A DNA stretch of 64,000 bases from an uncultured Methanobrevibacter sp. (GTDB lineage: Archaea > Methanobacteriota > Methanobacteria > Methanobacteriales > Methanobacteriaceae). The stretch's first letter is position 1. Every line of letters begins with the position of its first letter. The position numbers and the translations under genes are program-made. Below are positions 1 to 9,447 of the stretch, in pieces. The notes beneath the pieces were generated by a model. That model saw nothing but the letters and a program-made list of their open reading frames with translations, was not told where the DNA came from and ran no database searches. The stretch covers positions 41,335 through 105,334 of the forward strand of contig NZ_CACZTX010000008.1 in NCBI RefSeq assembly GCF_902784195.1, given 5' to 3'.

Positions 1-130
1 AGATTAAAAACATATATAATTTTATTATGAAATAAATATTCAACTATTTATTAAACTAATACATTAATAATGCAATTAACTTATTAAAACAAAAAATATT
101 TTTAAAAAACAAGGATTAAAACTGATTATT

Positions 131-2857
131 ATGCTTAAAATATTTGAAGATTTAGGATATAAAAAACAAATCTGTAAAACATGTGGCAATGAGTTTTACT
201 CTCAAGTTGATAGAGACACTTGTGGGGATGCTCCATGTGATGAATATGGATTTATCGGAAATCCTGCAACTGACAAGCCATATGATTTATATGAAATTCA
301 GGAAACTTTTAGAAATTTCTTAAAAGATGAAGGCCACACTCCTATACCTCGTTATCCTACTTTAGCTAAAAGATGGAGAGATGATGTATTTTTAGTAGGA
401 GCTTCAATATTTTGTTTCCAACCATGGATTACCTCTGGTTTAGTTGAACCTCCAGCCAATCCTCTTGAAGTTGAACAGCCTTCTATCCGTCTTAATGATG
501 TAGACAATGTAGGAAGAACCGGAAGGCACATGACTTGCTTTACCATGGGTTCACATACTGTAATAAATAAGCCGGATAACTTCATCTACTGGGAAGATGA
601 AACAATTCGCCTTTGTCATGAGTTCTTCAAGTCAATTGGAATCAATACCGAAGAGATAACTTTCATCAAATCCTGGTGGAAAGGTGGAGGTAACGAAGGT
701 CCATGCTATGAAGTGTGCTGTCGTGGTGTAGAGCTTGCTACACTCGTTTTCATGCAATACAAAACCCTTGAAAATGGGGAAAGGGAAGAGATTCCAATTA
801 AAGTGGTGGATACAGGTTATGGTTTGGAAAGAATCGCATGGATTTCACAAGGGACTCCTACTGCTTATGATGCATGTTTTGCTCCTGTAGTGGACAAGCT
901 TAAGGAAATAACCAATGTTGAAGTCAATGAGGATATATTGGCTAGGAATGCAGAAATTGCTGGTATGATGGATATTGAGGATATTGGTGATATCAGAGAG
1001 CTCCGTCAACAAGTAGCAGACAGTTTAGACATTACTCTTGAGGAATACTTGAAAAATGCAGAACCTATGGAAGCTATTTATATCATTGCAGACCATACAA
1101 GATGTTTGGCATTCATGTTAGCTGATGGAATCATTCCATCAAATGTAAAGGAAGGTTATCTTGCAAGGCTTGTCTTAAGAAGAACCATCCGTTTCATGAA
1201 AGAGTTGAAGATGGAGGAATCATTATCTGATATAATGGAAATTCAATTGGATTTCTTAAGAAAATTCTATCCTGAAATCGATGAATCTCAAGAGCACATC
1301 ATGAATATTATCAATCTTGAAGAGGAAAGATATGCTAAAACCATTGAAAAAGGTAAGAAGACTGTTAAAAGAACAATCAAACGTCTTAAGAAAGAAGGAA
1401 AAACTTCCATGCCTTTAGAAACATTAATAGACTTATACGATGCTCAAGGTATGCCTCCTGAAACCGTTGAAGAAATGGCAAGCGGAGATAAGGACTTTGA
1501 AGTCTTTGTACCAGATAACTTCTTCACAATTGTTGCAGATATGCATGAAGAGGATAAGGTTGCTAAAAAAGAGACTTTGGATATTGATGTTCCTGAAACT
1601 GAACTTGACTTCTACAAGGACATTTATCAAAAGGAATCTGACGGCAAGATCATTGAAGTCATTGAAAAAGGAGATACAGTTAATGTTATCCTTGATAGGA
1701 CAATCTTCTACCCTGAAGGAGGAGGTCAACCATCAGATATTGGTATAATGTCCATTGATGGTAAAATCTATGAAGTCACTTATGCTGAAAAATTGAATAA
1801 CATAGTCTTGCATCACATTGCTGTTCCTAAAGATGGTGATAAGGAAAGCCTACTTGCTGATCTTAAAGGATATATTGGAACCGAGGTCCATATGGCTATC
1901 AACTGGAACAGAAGAATAACTTTAGCAAGACATCACACAGGTACTCACTTGGTAATTGCAGCTGCAAGAAAAGTTTTAGGCCAACACATTTGGCAAGCAG
2001 GTGCACAAAAAGGTCTTGCACGTTCACGTATAGACTTATCCCATTACAAACGTATCACACAGGAAGAGCTTAATGAAATTGAAAAATTGGCAAATGAATA
2101 TGTGATGATGAATATTGATTTGGATATCAATTGGTTAAGCCGTGATGATGCAGAGAAGGAATATGGATTCACCTTATACCAAGGTGGTGTGGTTCCAGGA
2201 TCTCAAATTAGAGTTGTAAAGATTCCTGGAATTGATGTACAGGCTTGTGCAGGTACTCACCTTGACAGAACCGGTGAAGTCGGTCCAATTAAGATCAATA
2301 AGACTGAAAGGGTTCAAGATGGTGTGGAAAGAATTGATTTCTCAGCAGGGCTTGCAGCTATTGATTCAATCCAAGAGGATAAGGAAATCCTAAGGGAAAG
2401 TGCAGGCATATTTAGTGTAACCAATGAGCAATTGCCTAAAACCTGTGATAGGTTCTTTAGCGAATGGAAAGCTCAAAAGAATGAAATCGCTAAATTGCAA
2501 AAGGAAATTGCTAACTTGAAAGTCAGCACCTTAGCGGATAATGCAATTGAAATCAATGGATTGAAAGTTCTAAAGGAAATCATTGATGGGGATATCAAAG
2601 AGCTTCAAAAGATCGCTACTGATTTCACTGACAATGATAAGGCAGATGTTGTCTTCATCGGTAATAATGAAGGTAAGATTGTTGGAGCAGCTACTAAGGA
2701 CTGTGGAATTCAAGTTAATGCTATCATTAAGGAAGCAGCTTCCTTGCTTGGAGGTGGCGGTGGTGGCCGTCCTAACTTAGCTCAAGGGGCTGGTCCAAAT
2801 GCAGATAAAATGCCAGAAGCTTTAGATTTGGCAATTGAACTTTTAAATAAAAATTAA
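131..2857 (+). CDS. alaS: Alanyl-tRNA synthetase (archaeal type)
   Basis: Charges tRNA-Ala with alanine in the cytoplasm and hydrolyses mischarged Ser/Gly-tRNA. The 908 residues are the usual archaeal length. A Cys-containing N-terminal extension (CKTCGNEF) typical of archaeal AlaRS precedes the class II catalytic core. The editing domain shows the two zinc motifs, HTGTH at about residues 602-606 and CAGTH at 706-710. The C-Ala domain ends with a glycine-rich stretch followed by RPNLAQG. The gene is monocistronic, with 185 bases before thiI. The ATG at 131 is preceded by AAGGAT about 12 bases away, a weak ribosome site. Identity is near certain. Confidence 0.97.
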   Translation: MLKIFEDLGYKKQICKTCGNEFYSQVDRDTCGDAPCDEYGFIGNPATDKPYDLYEIQETFRNFLKDEGHTPIPRYPTLAKRWRDDVFLVGASIFCFQPWITSGLVEPPANPLEVEQPSIRLNDVDNVGRTGRHMTCFTMGSHTVINKPDNFIYWEDETIRLCHEFFKSIGINTEEITFIKSWWKGGGNEGPCYEVCCRGVELATLVFMQYKTLENGEREEIPIKVVDTGYGLERIAWISQGTPTAYDACFAPVVDKLKEITNVEVNEDILARNAEIAGMMDIEDIGDIRELRQQVADSLDITLEEYLKNAEPMEAIYIIADHTRCLAFMLADGIIPSNVKEGYLARLVLRRTIRFMKELKMEESLSDIMEIQLDFLRKFYPEIDESQEHIMNIINLEEERYAKTIEKGKKTVKRTIKRLKKEGKTSMPLETLIDLYDAQGMPPETVEEMASGDKDFEVFVPDNFFTIVADMHEEDKVAKKETLDIDVPETELDFYKDIYQKESDGKIIEVIEKGDTVNVILDRTIFYPEGGGQPSDIGIMSIDGKIYEVTYAEKLNNIVLHHIAVPKDGDKESLLADLKGYIGTEVHMAINWNRRITLARHHTGTHLVIAAARKVLGQHIWQAGAQKGLARSRIDLSHYKRITQEELNEIEKLANEYVMMNIDLDINWLSRDDAEKEYGFTLYQGGVVPGSQIRVVKIPGIDVQACAGTHLDRTGEVGPIKINKTERVQDGVERIDFSAGLAAIDSIQEDKEILRESAGIFSVTNEQLPKTCDRFFSEWKAQKNEIAKLQKEIANLKVSTLADNAIEINGLKVLKEIIDGDIKELQKIATDFTDNDKADVVFIGNNEGKIVGAATKDCGIQVNAIIKEAASLLGGGGGGRPNLAQGAGPNADKMPEALDLAIELLNKN

Positions 2858-3054
2858 TTAATTCTTTAATTATTTTTTATTTTATTTTTTTGATTATTTT
2901 TATAACAATCGTTATATTTATAAACTATAAATTAAATATATAGAAAGATAAAGATATAATAAGAGAAAATATTTTATTGACTAACCTATCATATTTTACG
3001 AATTATTCTTTATTTCAGTGTATTTTATGAAATTTTTAATTATTGAGGTATTTT

Positions 3055-4203
3055 ATGAAACATGATTTAATCATTGCCCGTTATGGTGAATTGGCTTTAA
3101 AAAGTGACGGGGTTAGAAAAAGATTTGAAAATCGTTTAGCAAATAATATAAGAGCATCAATTGATGCAGAAGTTAAAGTAAGACAAGCAAGAATATATAT
3201 TTCTCCAAAGGATTTTAATGATGCAATTGAAAAGCTTGAGAGAATATTTGGTATTGTATCTTACTCTCCAGTTGTTACAACAAAATCCACTTTTGAGGAT
3301 ATAGAAGAATCCGTTTCTTCATATGCAGAAAAGCTCCATGATGAAGGGCTTTTAGATGAAAATACTAAATTTGCAATCAGTTGCAGAAGAGTGGGAAATC
3401 ATGAATTCTCATCACAGGAAATGGCAGCATTTGCAGGTGCAGTAGTAGTGAAAAAATATTCATCTCCTGTTGATTTGACAAATCCTGAACTAACTATCTA
3501 TCTTGAAGTAAGGGATAATGACACTTATATTTTTCATGAGAAAATTCCAGGTCCTGGAGGATTGCCTCTTGGAACTCAAGGAAAGGTTGTTGCACTTGTT
3601 TCAAGCGGTATAGATTCTCCTGTAGCTACCTATTTAATGATGAAAAGAGGCTGTCAAGTAATTGCATTATTCTGTGATAATGACCCTTATACAACCCCGG
3701 AGGCACTTAAGAACTTCAATGATTTGATAGATCAGTTAAATCTTTATGCAAGTGGTGCACCTATTAAGAGAAGGGTAGTCAAATATGGAGATTATCTCTC
3801 TACCTGCAAATCAGATGCCCCAGATAAGATGACTTGTGTATTATGCAAATCAGGAATGTATAAGCTTGCAGGAAAACTTGCCAAGAAAATGCATGCTGAA
3901 GCGGTAATTGATGGAAGCAGTTTAGGTCAAGTGGCTTCTCAAACCCTCCCAAACATCCTTGCTACAAGAGAGGATCTTGATGTTCCTGTTTTAAGTCCAC
4001 TTATTGGTCTTGATAAGGTGGAGATTACAAGAATTGCTGAAAAGATTGGAACCTTTGAAATCTCTAAAAGAGATGATGGGGGCTGTAAGGCAGTTCCGAA
4101 ATATCCTGAAACTAAGGCGGATTTGGAATTGGTGAAAGAAATTAAAGAAGCCATAAATCAAGAAGAGGAACTTAAAAAGGCTTTTGAAACTATTGAACAT
4201 TAA
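3055..4203 (+). CDS. thiI: tRNA 4-thiouridine synthase ThiI
   Basis: Makes 4-thiouridine at position 8 of tRNA. An N-terminal ferredoxin-like/THUMP region is followed by a PP-loop ATP pyrophosphatase domain with SSGIDS at residues 183-188. Cys261 and Cys264 (CVLC) match the CxxC pair known to be needed in methanogen ThiI, which lacks the rhodanese domain of E. coli ThiI; this protein (382 aa) also lacks it. A longer reading frame opens at a TTG at 3043. GAGGT at 3045-3049 lies five bases before the ATG at 3055, so I take 3055 as the start. It complements the NcsA/TtuA thiolase at 54.9 kb. Confidence 0.93.
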   Translation: MKHDLIIARYGELALKSDGVRKRFENRLANNIRASIDAEVKVRQARIYISPKDFNDAIEKLERIFGIVSYSPVVTTKSTFEDIEESVSSYAEKLHDEGLLDENTKFAISCRRVGNHEFSSQEMAAFAGAVVVKKYSSPVDLTNPELTIYLEVRDNDTYIFHEKIPGPGGLPLGTQGKVVALVSSGIDSPVATYLMMKRGCQVIALFCDNDPYTTPEALKNFNDLIDQLNLYASGAPIKRRVVKYGDYLSTCKSDAPDKMTCVLCKSGMYKLAGKLAKKMHAEAVIDGSSLGQVASQTLPNILATREDLDVPVLSPLIGLDKVEITRIAEKIGTFEISKRDDGGCKAVPKYPETKADLELVKEIKEAINQEEELKKAFETIEH

Positions 4204-4249
4204 TTAATTATTCAATGTTTTATTTTATGTTATGTTTGGAGATAAAAAA

Positions 4250-4846
4250 ATGAAATCTAAAATTGCAGGAATAGTTTTTATTTTAGGCAGTTTATACTAC
4301 TTGATAGCTGAGGCAATCAGTGCATTTTCTTTTAATGACACTTTGATAAACACTTATCTGTTCTATACAATTTCAGAGTTAGGGATTCCTAATGCTAATT
4401 CTCCATTATCCTTTTTAATGAATTCTGCATTTGTTATAATTGGTTTGACTTTCATATTTGGCAATTTCTATAAATTCAAAGATTTTATAATAAAAAACAA
4501 GGCTGTTTTTTATATTTTAACACTAATTGCAGCTATTGGAGTAATAATTGTAGCATTTATTCATGCAGGAAACCCTGTAACTGATGGTTATCATAGCTTA
4601 GGTGCCATAATGGCTATTCTTGGAGGTAACATATTACTCATCAGCATATCAAGATCTATGGATAAGTTTGAAACCTATCAAAAGATAACTTTAGTCTTAG
4701 GGGTCATTGGATTAATTGCATTTTGGATAATGTTCTTTAATATGCAAAGCATTTACATGCCAGTATTTGAAAGATTATCTGTTTATACCCTAATTATTTG
4801 GAGCTTTATTAGTGGAATTTATTTATTAAAAAATACAAAGGTATAA
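4250..4846 (+). CDS. DUF998-like membrane protein
   Basis: About 198 residues with six hydrophobic segments. The pattern of an N-terminal GxxFILGSLYYLIAE-like helix and small polar loops (HAGNPVTDGYHSLGA) fits the DUF998 family of integral membrane proteins of unknown function. Start chosen at 4250 because GGAG at 4238-4241 lies eight bases upstream; an upstream in-frame ATG at 4232 has no ribosome site. It ends two bases before the next membrane protein gene, so the two are probably co-transcribed. No function can be given. Confidence 0.7.
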   Translation: MKSKIAGIVFILGSLYYLIAEAISAFSFNDTLINTYLFYTISELGIPNANSPLSFLMNSAFVIIGLTFIFGNFYKFKDFIIKNKAVFYILTLIAAIGVIIVAFIHAGNPVTDGYHSLGAIMAILGGNILLISISRSMDKFETYQKITLVLGVIGLIAFWIMFFNMQSIYMPVFERLSVYTLIIWSFISGIYLLKNTKV

Positions 4847-4848
4847 TC

Positions 4849-5988
4849 ATGAATACAAACAGATTTGAAACATTTTTTGATGCGATTCTAGCGATTATCA
4901 TAACAGTTTTAGTGTTGAAATTAACACAACCTGTATCTCCTACATTTGGTGCTGTTTTAGCATTGAATGCTAGATTTATCACTTATGCAATCTGTTTTTT
5001 AGTAATATTTATCATTTGGTATGATAACCATAATCTGTTTCAGGTCGTTGAAGAGATTGACAACAAAGTTGTAATTATATATGCGCTTCAGATATTTGCA
5101 ATTTCTCTTCTCCCTTATTTTGCATCATGGATGGCATTTAACGTTAATTCAGTTGCTGCAGAAACAATGTTTGGAATTGATTTTCTTGCAATAGATCTGT
5201 TGTATATCCTATCTATTTATGCAATATATAGAGCTAATCCTTATAGCTGTGGCTTATGCCAAAATAATTTTAGAAGCGTTTACAGTTACATTCCAATAGC
5301 GATTATGGTTTTGGGTTTTATTCTCACTTATACAATCTACACTCCTGGAATCTATATTTGCGTTTTGATTTCTCTTATCTGCTGGTTAATATTTTCAAGG
5401 CTTAGAAGGCCAGATGATGGTAGCACTGATAGATTTGAAGCGTTTATTGATGCAATCATTGCCATTATAATTACAATTATTGTGCTTGAGATCCCTATGG
5501 TGGCAAATGGGTCTTGGGATGCATTTTTTGACATTAAATTTGAGTTTATAGTCTATGCAGTAAGTTTCATTGTCTGTTTTAATTTCTGGAATTATAACAA
5601 TAACCTATTCAATATTGTCAATAAGATTAATCCGAAGGTAATTTGGTCAATTGGGCTAGCATTATTCTTCTTGTCACTAATTCCATATTTGACTACATTC
5701 GTTGCATTGAATCCTAATTCATTTGTGCCTTGCTTTTTATATGGTTTGGATTTCATTCTAGTTGCTTTTTCATCAATCATCACAGCAAATGCTTTGAAAA
5801 ATTCAGATAAGGCAAACATTGCATTGCAATTGGCATTGGCAGACAATAAGCCATTCATAACAACAATTGTTCTTGTTATTATGGGTATGGTAATCGGTTA
5901 TTTTGTTTATCCATTGGCTATAGTAATTGCCTGTTTGGTTTCAATAATTGCAATATGGATAATATCATATTATAGAAACAATTTTTGA
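4849..5988 (+). CDS. Two-repeat TMEM175-like (DUF1211) membrane protein
   Basis: TMEM175 proteins are potassium channels whose first helix carries an R-F-x3-F-[ST]-D signature. This 379-residue protein has the signature twice: RFETFFDAILAIIIT beginning at Arg5 and RFEAFIDAIIAIIIT at Arg195, each followed by five more hydrophobic segments. The serine of the FSD motif is Phe in repeat 1 and Ile in repeat 2. Prokaryotic members are usually single-repeat proteins of about 200 residues, whereas the animal protein has two repeats. It lies two bases downstream of the DUF998 gene. Channel activity and ion selectivity are inferred from family only. Confidence 0.75.
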   Translation: MNTNRFETFFDAILAIIITVLVLKLTQPVSPTFGAVLALNARFITYAICFLVIFIIWYDNHNLFQVVEEIDNKVVIIYALQIFAISLLPYFASWMAFNVNSVAAETMFGIDFLAIDLLYILSIYAIYRANPYSCGLCQNNFRSVYSYIPIAIMVLGFILTYTIYTPGIYICVLISLICWLIFSRLRRPDDGSTDRFEAFIDAIIAIIITIIVLEIPMVANGSWDAFFDIKFEFIVYAVSFIVCFNFWNYNNNLFNIVNKINPKVIWSIGLALFFLSLIPYLTTFVALNPNSFVPCFLYGLDFILVAFSSIITANALKNSDKANIALQLALADNKPFITTIVLVIMGMVIGYFVYPLAIVIACLVSIIAIWIISYYRNNF

Positions 5989-6361
5989 TTCCAAAATAAT
6001 TTTTTATTTTTTTATTAATTTTTTAAATTTATTTATAAAACTCTTTTTTTTAAATCATAATTATTATATATAATATAAATCAAAAATAATAATGTATATT
6101 AAATAACTTAAGAAATTATTTTTAATTTCCAGTTATTTGAAAGTATTTAGTTTGATTAATAATTTAATTATTTTATATTAGCTATTAATTCAAGTAATTA
6201 ATTATTATAACGATTAGTTATTAATGAATAATTATTTTTTAATAGTTAATTGCTATAATAGTTAATTATTGTTCTTATATTATGAATTAAAGCTAAATAT
6301 GTACTGCTATTTAACTAAAATGGTTAAAAATAGTAAATTTTTATTACTGAGGTGTTTTAAG
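5989..6361. other. AT-rich intergenic region upstream of fbp
   Basis: No gene seen. The segment is rich in TTAATTATT-type repeats with an AT-rich patch near 6060-6080 that could hold a TATA box. The only clear signal is GAGGTG at 6349-6354, the ribosome site of the downstream aldolase/phosphatase gene. Confidence 0.5.
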
Positions 6362-7462
6362 ATGAAAACTACTGTTAGTGTAATCAAAGCGGATATTGGA
6401 AGTGTTTCTGGACACTGTGTATCACATCCTGCATTAATGGAAAAATGTGATGAAGTATTATCTGGTGCTTTAGAAACTGGTATTCTTGAAGATTATTATA
6501 TAACCCGTTGTGGTGACGACATTGATTTAATCATGACTCACAGAAACGGTGAATTAAACGAAGAAGTTCACAAAACTGCATATGATGCTTTCCTTCAAGC
6601 AACTGAAATCGCAAGAGACTTAAAATTATATGGTGCAGGTCAAGACTTATTAACTGACACTTTCTCTGGAAACGTAAAAGGTATGGGTCCAGGTTGTGCA
6701 GAAATGGAATTCAAAGAAAGAGGAAGTGACCCTGTAATTGTTTACTGTATGGACAAAACCGAACCAGGTGCTTTCAACTTACCTATCTTTAGAATCTTTG
6801 CAGATCCATTCAACACTGCTGGTCTTGTAATTGACCCAAGCTTACACGATGGATTCAGTTTTGAAGTGTTCGATGTAATGGAACACAAAAAAGTAATTTT
6901 AGACTGTCCTGAAGAAATGTACGACTTACTTGCTTTAATCGGTTCTACCGGCAGATACGTAATTAAAAGAGTATTCAAGAAAAACGGTGAAATCGCAGCT
7001 GCAGTAAGTACTGACAAATTGAACATGTTAGCTGGTGAATATGTAGGTAAAGATGACCCTGTAGCTATTGTAAGGGCTCAATCAGGATTCCCTGCAAACG
7101 GTGAATGTGTAGAACCATTTGCATTCCCACACATGGTAAGTGGATGGATGAGAGGATCCCACAATGGTCCTATGATGCCTACCAGCCAAGAAGAAGCTAA
7201 CCCAATCAGATTCGACGGACCTCCTAGAGTTGTAGGTTTAGGTTTCCAAGTAACTGATGCTAAATTAATCGGACCTGTAGACTTATTCGATGACCCTGCA
7301 TTTGATGAAACCAGAAGACAATCCGCAAACATTGCTTCTTACATCAGAAGACATGGTCCATTCGAACCACACCGATTACCAGCTGAAGAAATGGAATACA
7401 CTTCTTTACCTGGCGTAATGGAAAAATTAGAACCTAGATTCGAAGACATGGATGATGACTAA
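6362..7462 (+). CDS. fbp: Fructose-1,6-bisphosphate aldolase/phosphatase
   Basis: Bifunctional archaeal gluconeogenic enzyme that joins DHAP and glyceraldehyde-3-phosphate to FBP and then dephosphorylates it to fructose-6-phosphate. The metal ligands expected for the family are present: Asp11, His18, Asp52 and Asp53. Lys230 in YVGKDDP corresponds to the Schiff-base lysine. Length is 366 residues, normal for the family. The frame extends upstream to 6269, but GAGGTG lies seven bases before the ATG at 6362 and the protein begins MKTTVSVIKAD as expected. Codon use is that of a strongly expressed gene. Works with pyruvate made by the Por complex to build sugars from acetyl-CoA. Confidence 0.95.
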   Translation: MKTTVSVIKADIGSVSGHCVSHPALMEKCDEVLSGALETGILEDYYITRCGDDIDLIMTHRNGELNEEVHKTAYDAFLQATEIARDLKLYGAGQDLLTDTFSGNVKGMGPGCAEMEFKERGSDPVIVYCMDKTEPGAFNLPIFRIFADPFNTAGLVIDPSLHDGFSFEVFDVMEHKKVILDCPEEMYDLLALIGSTGRYVIKRVFKKNGEIAAAVSTDKLNMLAGEYVGKDDPVAIVRAQSGFPANGECVEPFAFPHMVSGWMRGSHNGPMMPTSQEEANPIRFDGPPRVVGLGFQVTDAKLIGPVDLFDDPAFDETRRQSANIASYIRRHGPFEPHRLPAEEMEYTSLPGVMEKLEPRFEDMDDD

Positions 7463-7478
7463 ATCATCTATCTCTTTT
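7451..7478 (+). terminator. Hairpin overlapping fbp stop codon plus T-tract
   Basis: GATGAT (7451-7456) pairs with ATCATC (7463-7468), with the TAA stop in the six-base loop. A CT-rich T-tract follows. Probable transcription terminator. Confidence 0.45.
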
Positions 7479-7542
7479 TCTTTTTTTATTTAATTTTTAT
7501 TAGTTTTATTATATTAAAACAATTTAATGTAGGGGGAAAATT

Positions 7543-7884
7543 ATGACTTTTTGTCCAAGTTGTGGAGCAGAAAGAAAAGAAGGAAGTAAATACTGTCATA
7601 ACTGCGGATATGATTTTGGAAATGTAAGTGCTGAACTGAATTCAAATTCCAATTCCAACACACAAGCAACTCAAAATCCCATTCCTAATGTTCAATCTGA
7701 GAACTCTCATACTATTTCTAAGATTTTAGGTTATATATGTGCAATCTTAATACCCTTATTCGGAGTTATTTTTGGTATCTACTTAATTACTCGTGATGAA
7801 GAGGATGCTAAAAAACATGGAAAGTTAATTATTGGGCTTTCTATAGTAATATGGTTCCTTTCTTTTATTGCTATGGGCATGTAA
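7543..7884 (+). CDS. Zinc-ribbon membrane protein
   Basis: 113 residues. An N-terminal zinc ribbon with CPSCG and CHNCG (Cys4, Cys7, Cys18, Cys21) is followed by an Asn/Ser/Thr-rich linker and two hydrophobic segments at about residues 62-82 and 95-112. Such zinc-ribbon-plus-membrane-anchor proteins are common in Methanobrevibacter, but their role is unknown. A strong purine-rich ribosome site (AGGGGG) precedes the ATG. It stands alone between fbp and the convergent GNAT gene. Confidence 0.75.
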   Translation: MTFCPSCGAERKEGSKYCHNCGYDFGNVSAELNSNSNSNTQATQNPIPNVQSENSHTISKILGYICAILIPLFGVIFGIYLITRDEEDAKKHGKLIIGLSIVIWFLSFIAMGM

Positions 7885-7941
7885 ACTCTTTATTTAACAT
7901 TTTTCTTTTTTAATTTTTCACTATTTTTAGTATCTTTTAAA

Positions 7942-8460
7942 TTATTTTTCTTGTTTTTCTAAAAACATAGCCATTTCTCGTGTTTCATTTCCTAAAAGAT
8001 CTGTGTTTTTCATATCACAATAATACTTGAATCCCAATTTTTCCAAGACTCTTTTTGATTGGTGGTTTTCATATCTGCAGCTTGCATGGATTTTACTAAT
8101 CTTCAAATCTTCAAAAGCATGTCTGATAAGTTCTTTACATGCTTCAGCCACTAATCCTTGGCCCCAATATTCCTCTCCAATCCAATAGCCCAATTCAACT
8201 CCTTCATCTCCCCAGTAGTGATTGGTGTTTGGATAGAATAGAAGTCCTACACATCCTATTGCATTGTCATCAATTGTTATTGCATAAGTTTCCCTTTTAG
8301 AAAAAACAGTTTTTATAATTTCCAAGCTTTCATCAACGCTTTTATGTGTGGGCCAACCTGCAATAGGTCCAATTTTAGGATTCTTTGCAAAATGGTATAG
8401 GCATTCTGCATCACTTTCCTTCCATGGTCTTAGGATAAGCCGTTCTGTTTTTAGAATCAT
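7942..8460 (-). CDS. GNAT-family N-acetyltransferase (RimJ/RimL-like)
   Basis: 172 residues from an ATG at 8460. The start TERLILRPWKESDAE and the acetyl-CoA loop YWGQGLVAEACKELI are typical of the RimJ/RimL branch of GNAT enzymes, which acetylate protein N-termini or small amines. The open frame continues upstream to 8619 but adds only a low-complexity hydrophobic stretch encoded by AT-rich DNA, so I start at MILKTERL. No good Shine-Dalgarno site is visible before this ATG. Substrate unknown. Confidence 0.82.
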   Translation of the reverse strand: MILKTERLILRPWKESDAECLYHFAKNPKIGPIAGWPTHKSVDESLEIIKTVFSKRETYAITIDDNAIGCVGLLFYPNTNHYWGDEGVELGYWIGEEYWGQGLVAEACKELIRHAFEDLKISKIHASCRYENHQSKRVLEKLGFKYYCDMKNTDLLGNETREMAMFLEKQEK

Positions 8461-8599
8461 ATTAAAAATTTTATTCAATAAATTATTTATTTTTATGCTA
8501 AAAATCAGTAAAAAAGTGATTAGATAATTGTAAGTAATAAAATATAAAAAAGTAGTGAATTTGTAAAAGAAAGAAGTAAAAAAATAAAAAAAGTTTTGA

Positions 8600-8788
8600 T
8601 TATATTGCACCAAGTTCATCTAATTCTTGGATAACAATATCATGAGAAATTTTAGTCATGATTTCTCTAATCAATACATTTTTTTTACCTTTATTAGTGT
8701 AACCGTTTTTTTCCAAGATATTAATTAATTGTTCTTCAGTGAGATCCTCTAAGATAATTCTAATTTCAGTAACATCAATATCTGTCAT
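8600..8788 (-). CDS. Small SAP-like hypothetical protein
   Basis: 62 residues, acidic and helical. The stretch LTEEQLINILEKNGY followed by KNVLIREIMTKI resembles a SAP-type helix-extended-helix, a nucleic-acid-binding motif, but the match is weak. Two in-frame ATGs (8797 and 8788) are possible; GGGAG lies nine bases before the second and touches the first, so 8788 is preferred. Monocistronic; function unknown. Confidence 0.6.
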   Translation of the reverse strand: MTDIDVTEIRIILEDLTEEQLINILEKNGYTNKGKKNVLIREIMTKISHDIVIQELDELGAI

Positions 8789-9119
8789 AATAGACATCTC
8801 CCATTTTTAATCCAAATATTTTTTAAATTTAATTTTTAAAATTTTTATCCTCATTTACAATTTTTAAAATTAAAAATTGTTCTTATTATGTTGAATAAAT
8901 ATTTATTGTTGAAAGTATTTAAATTTTTAGTTTTTATTATATCAAATAGTTTGTATATTTATGAATAATTTTTTTCATTTTCTTGTAAATTTTCTAAAAT
9001 TTCAATCAAAAAATCATTCAAATTTTTGAAATTTCAATTTGATAAATATTTTAGATACAAACTTTAATTATTTTATAGTTTACGATATAAACTTATCATT
9101 TAATCAATCGAATATTTAA
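8789..9119. other. AT-rich intergenic region
   Basis: Upstream region of the small minus-strand gene. It holds short A/T inverted repeats, such as CAAATT and AATTTG around 9020-9043, and no coding frame that I can support. A promoter for the minus-strand gene must lie here but no single TATA box stands out. Confidence 0.4.
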
Positions 9120-9362
9120 TTAAATTAATCCATGAATCATTCTTAGTGCATCGAGTAAACCGTGGCTATATTCAATACAACCAAAAGCAGTTCTTGTGTC
9201 TTTTTTCTCAAGGTAATATTTTGAGTCATTCCAATAATCGATGGCCCTATCAAAAACTTCTTTCTCTTTTCCTTTGAACTTGATGTCTTCAACTTGTTTC
9301 AAGTTTCTCTCAAGTTTTGCAATATCAATTGCAATTTTCTCTTCACTTTCAAGATCTTTCAT
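9120..9362 (-). CDS. DUF357 family protein
   Basis: 80 residues, all helical. The central AIDYWNDSKYYLEKKD and the end YSHGLLDALRMIHGL fit the archaeal DUF357 family, small helical proteins of unknown function. The frame opens at a TTG at 9380, but GGAG lies eight bases before the ATG at 9362, so the shorter form is preferred. It sits 85 bases downstream of the CDP-alcohol phosphatidyltransferase gene on the same strand and may be co-transcribed with it. Confidence 0.75.
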   Translation of the reverse strand: MKDLESEEKIAIDIAKLERNLKQVEDIKFKGKEKEVFDRAIDYWNDSKYYLEKKDTRTAFGCIEYSHGLLDALRMIHGLI

Positions 9363-9447
9363 TTCATATGCTCCGAACAATTCTAATTTTTATTTTTTTA
9401 AAATTTATTTTTAAATTTATTTTTTAAAATATTAATATAGAAAAATT

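Noticed and set aside
1440..1748. Overlapping frames of about 100 codons within alaS on both strands
   Set aside because: They are other-frame readings of the alaS gene, with no ribosome sites or recognisable domains.
8461..8619. N-terminal membrane extension of the GNAT protein
   Set aside because: The added residues come from AT-rich intergenic DNA and precede a normal GNAT N-terminus; I see no support for a membrane-anchored acetyltransferase.
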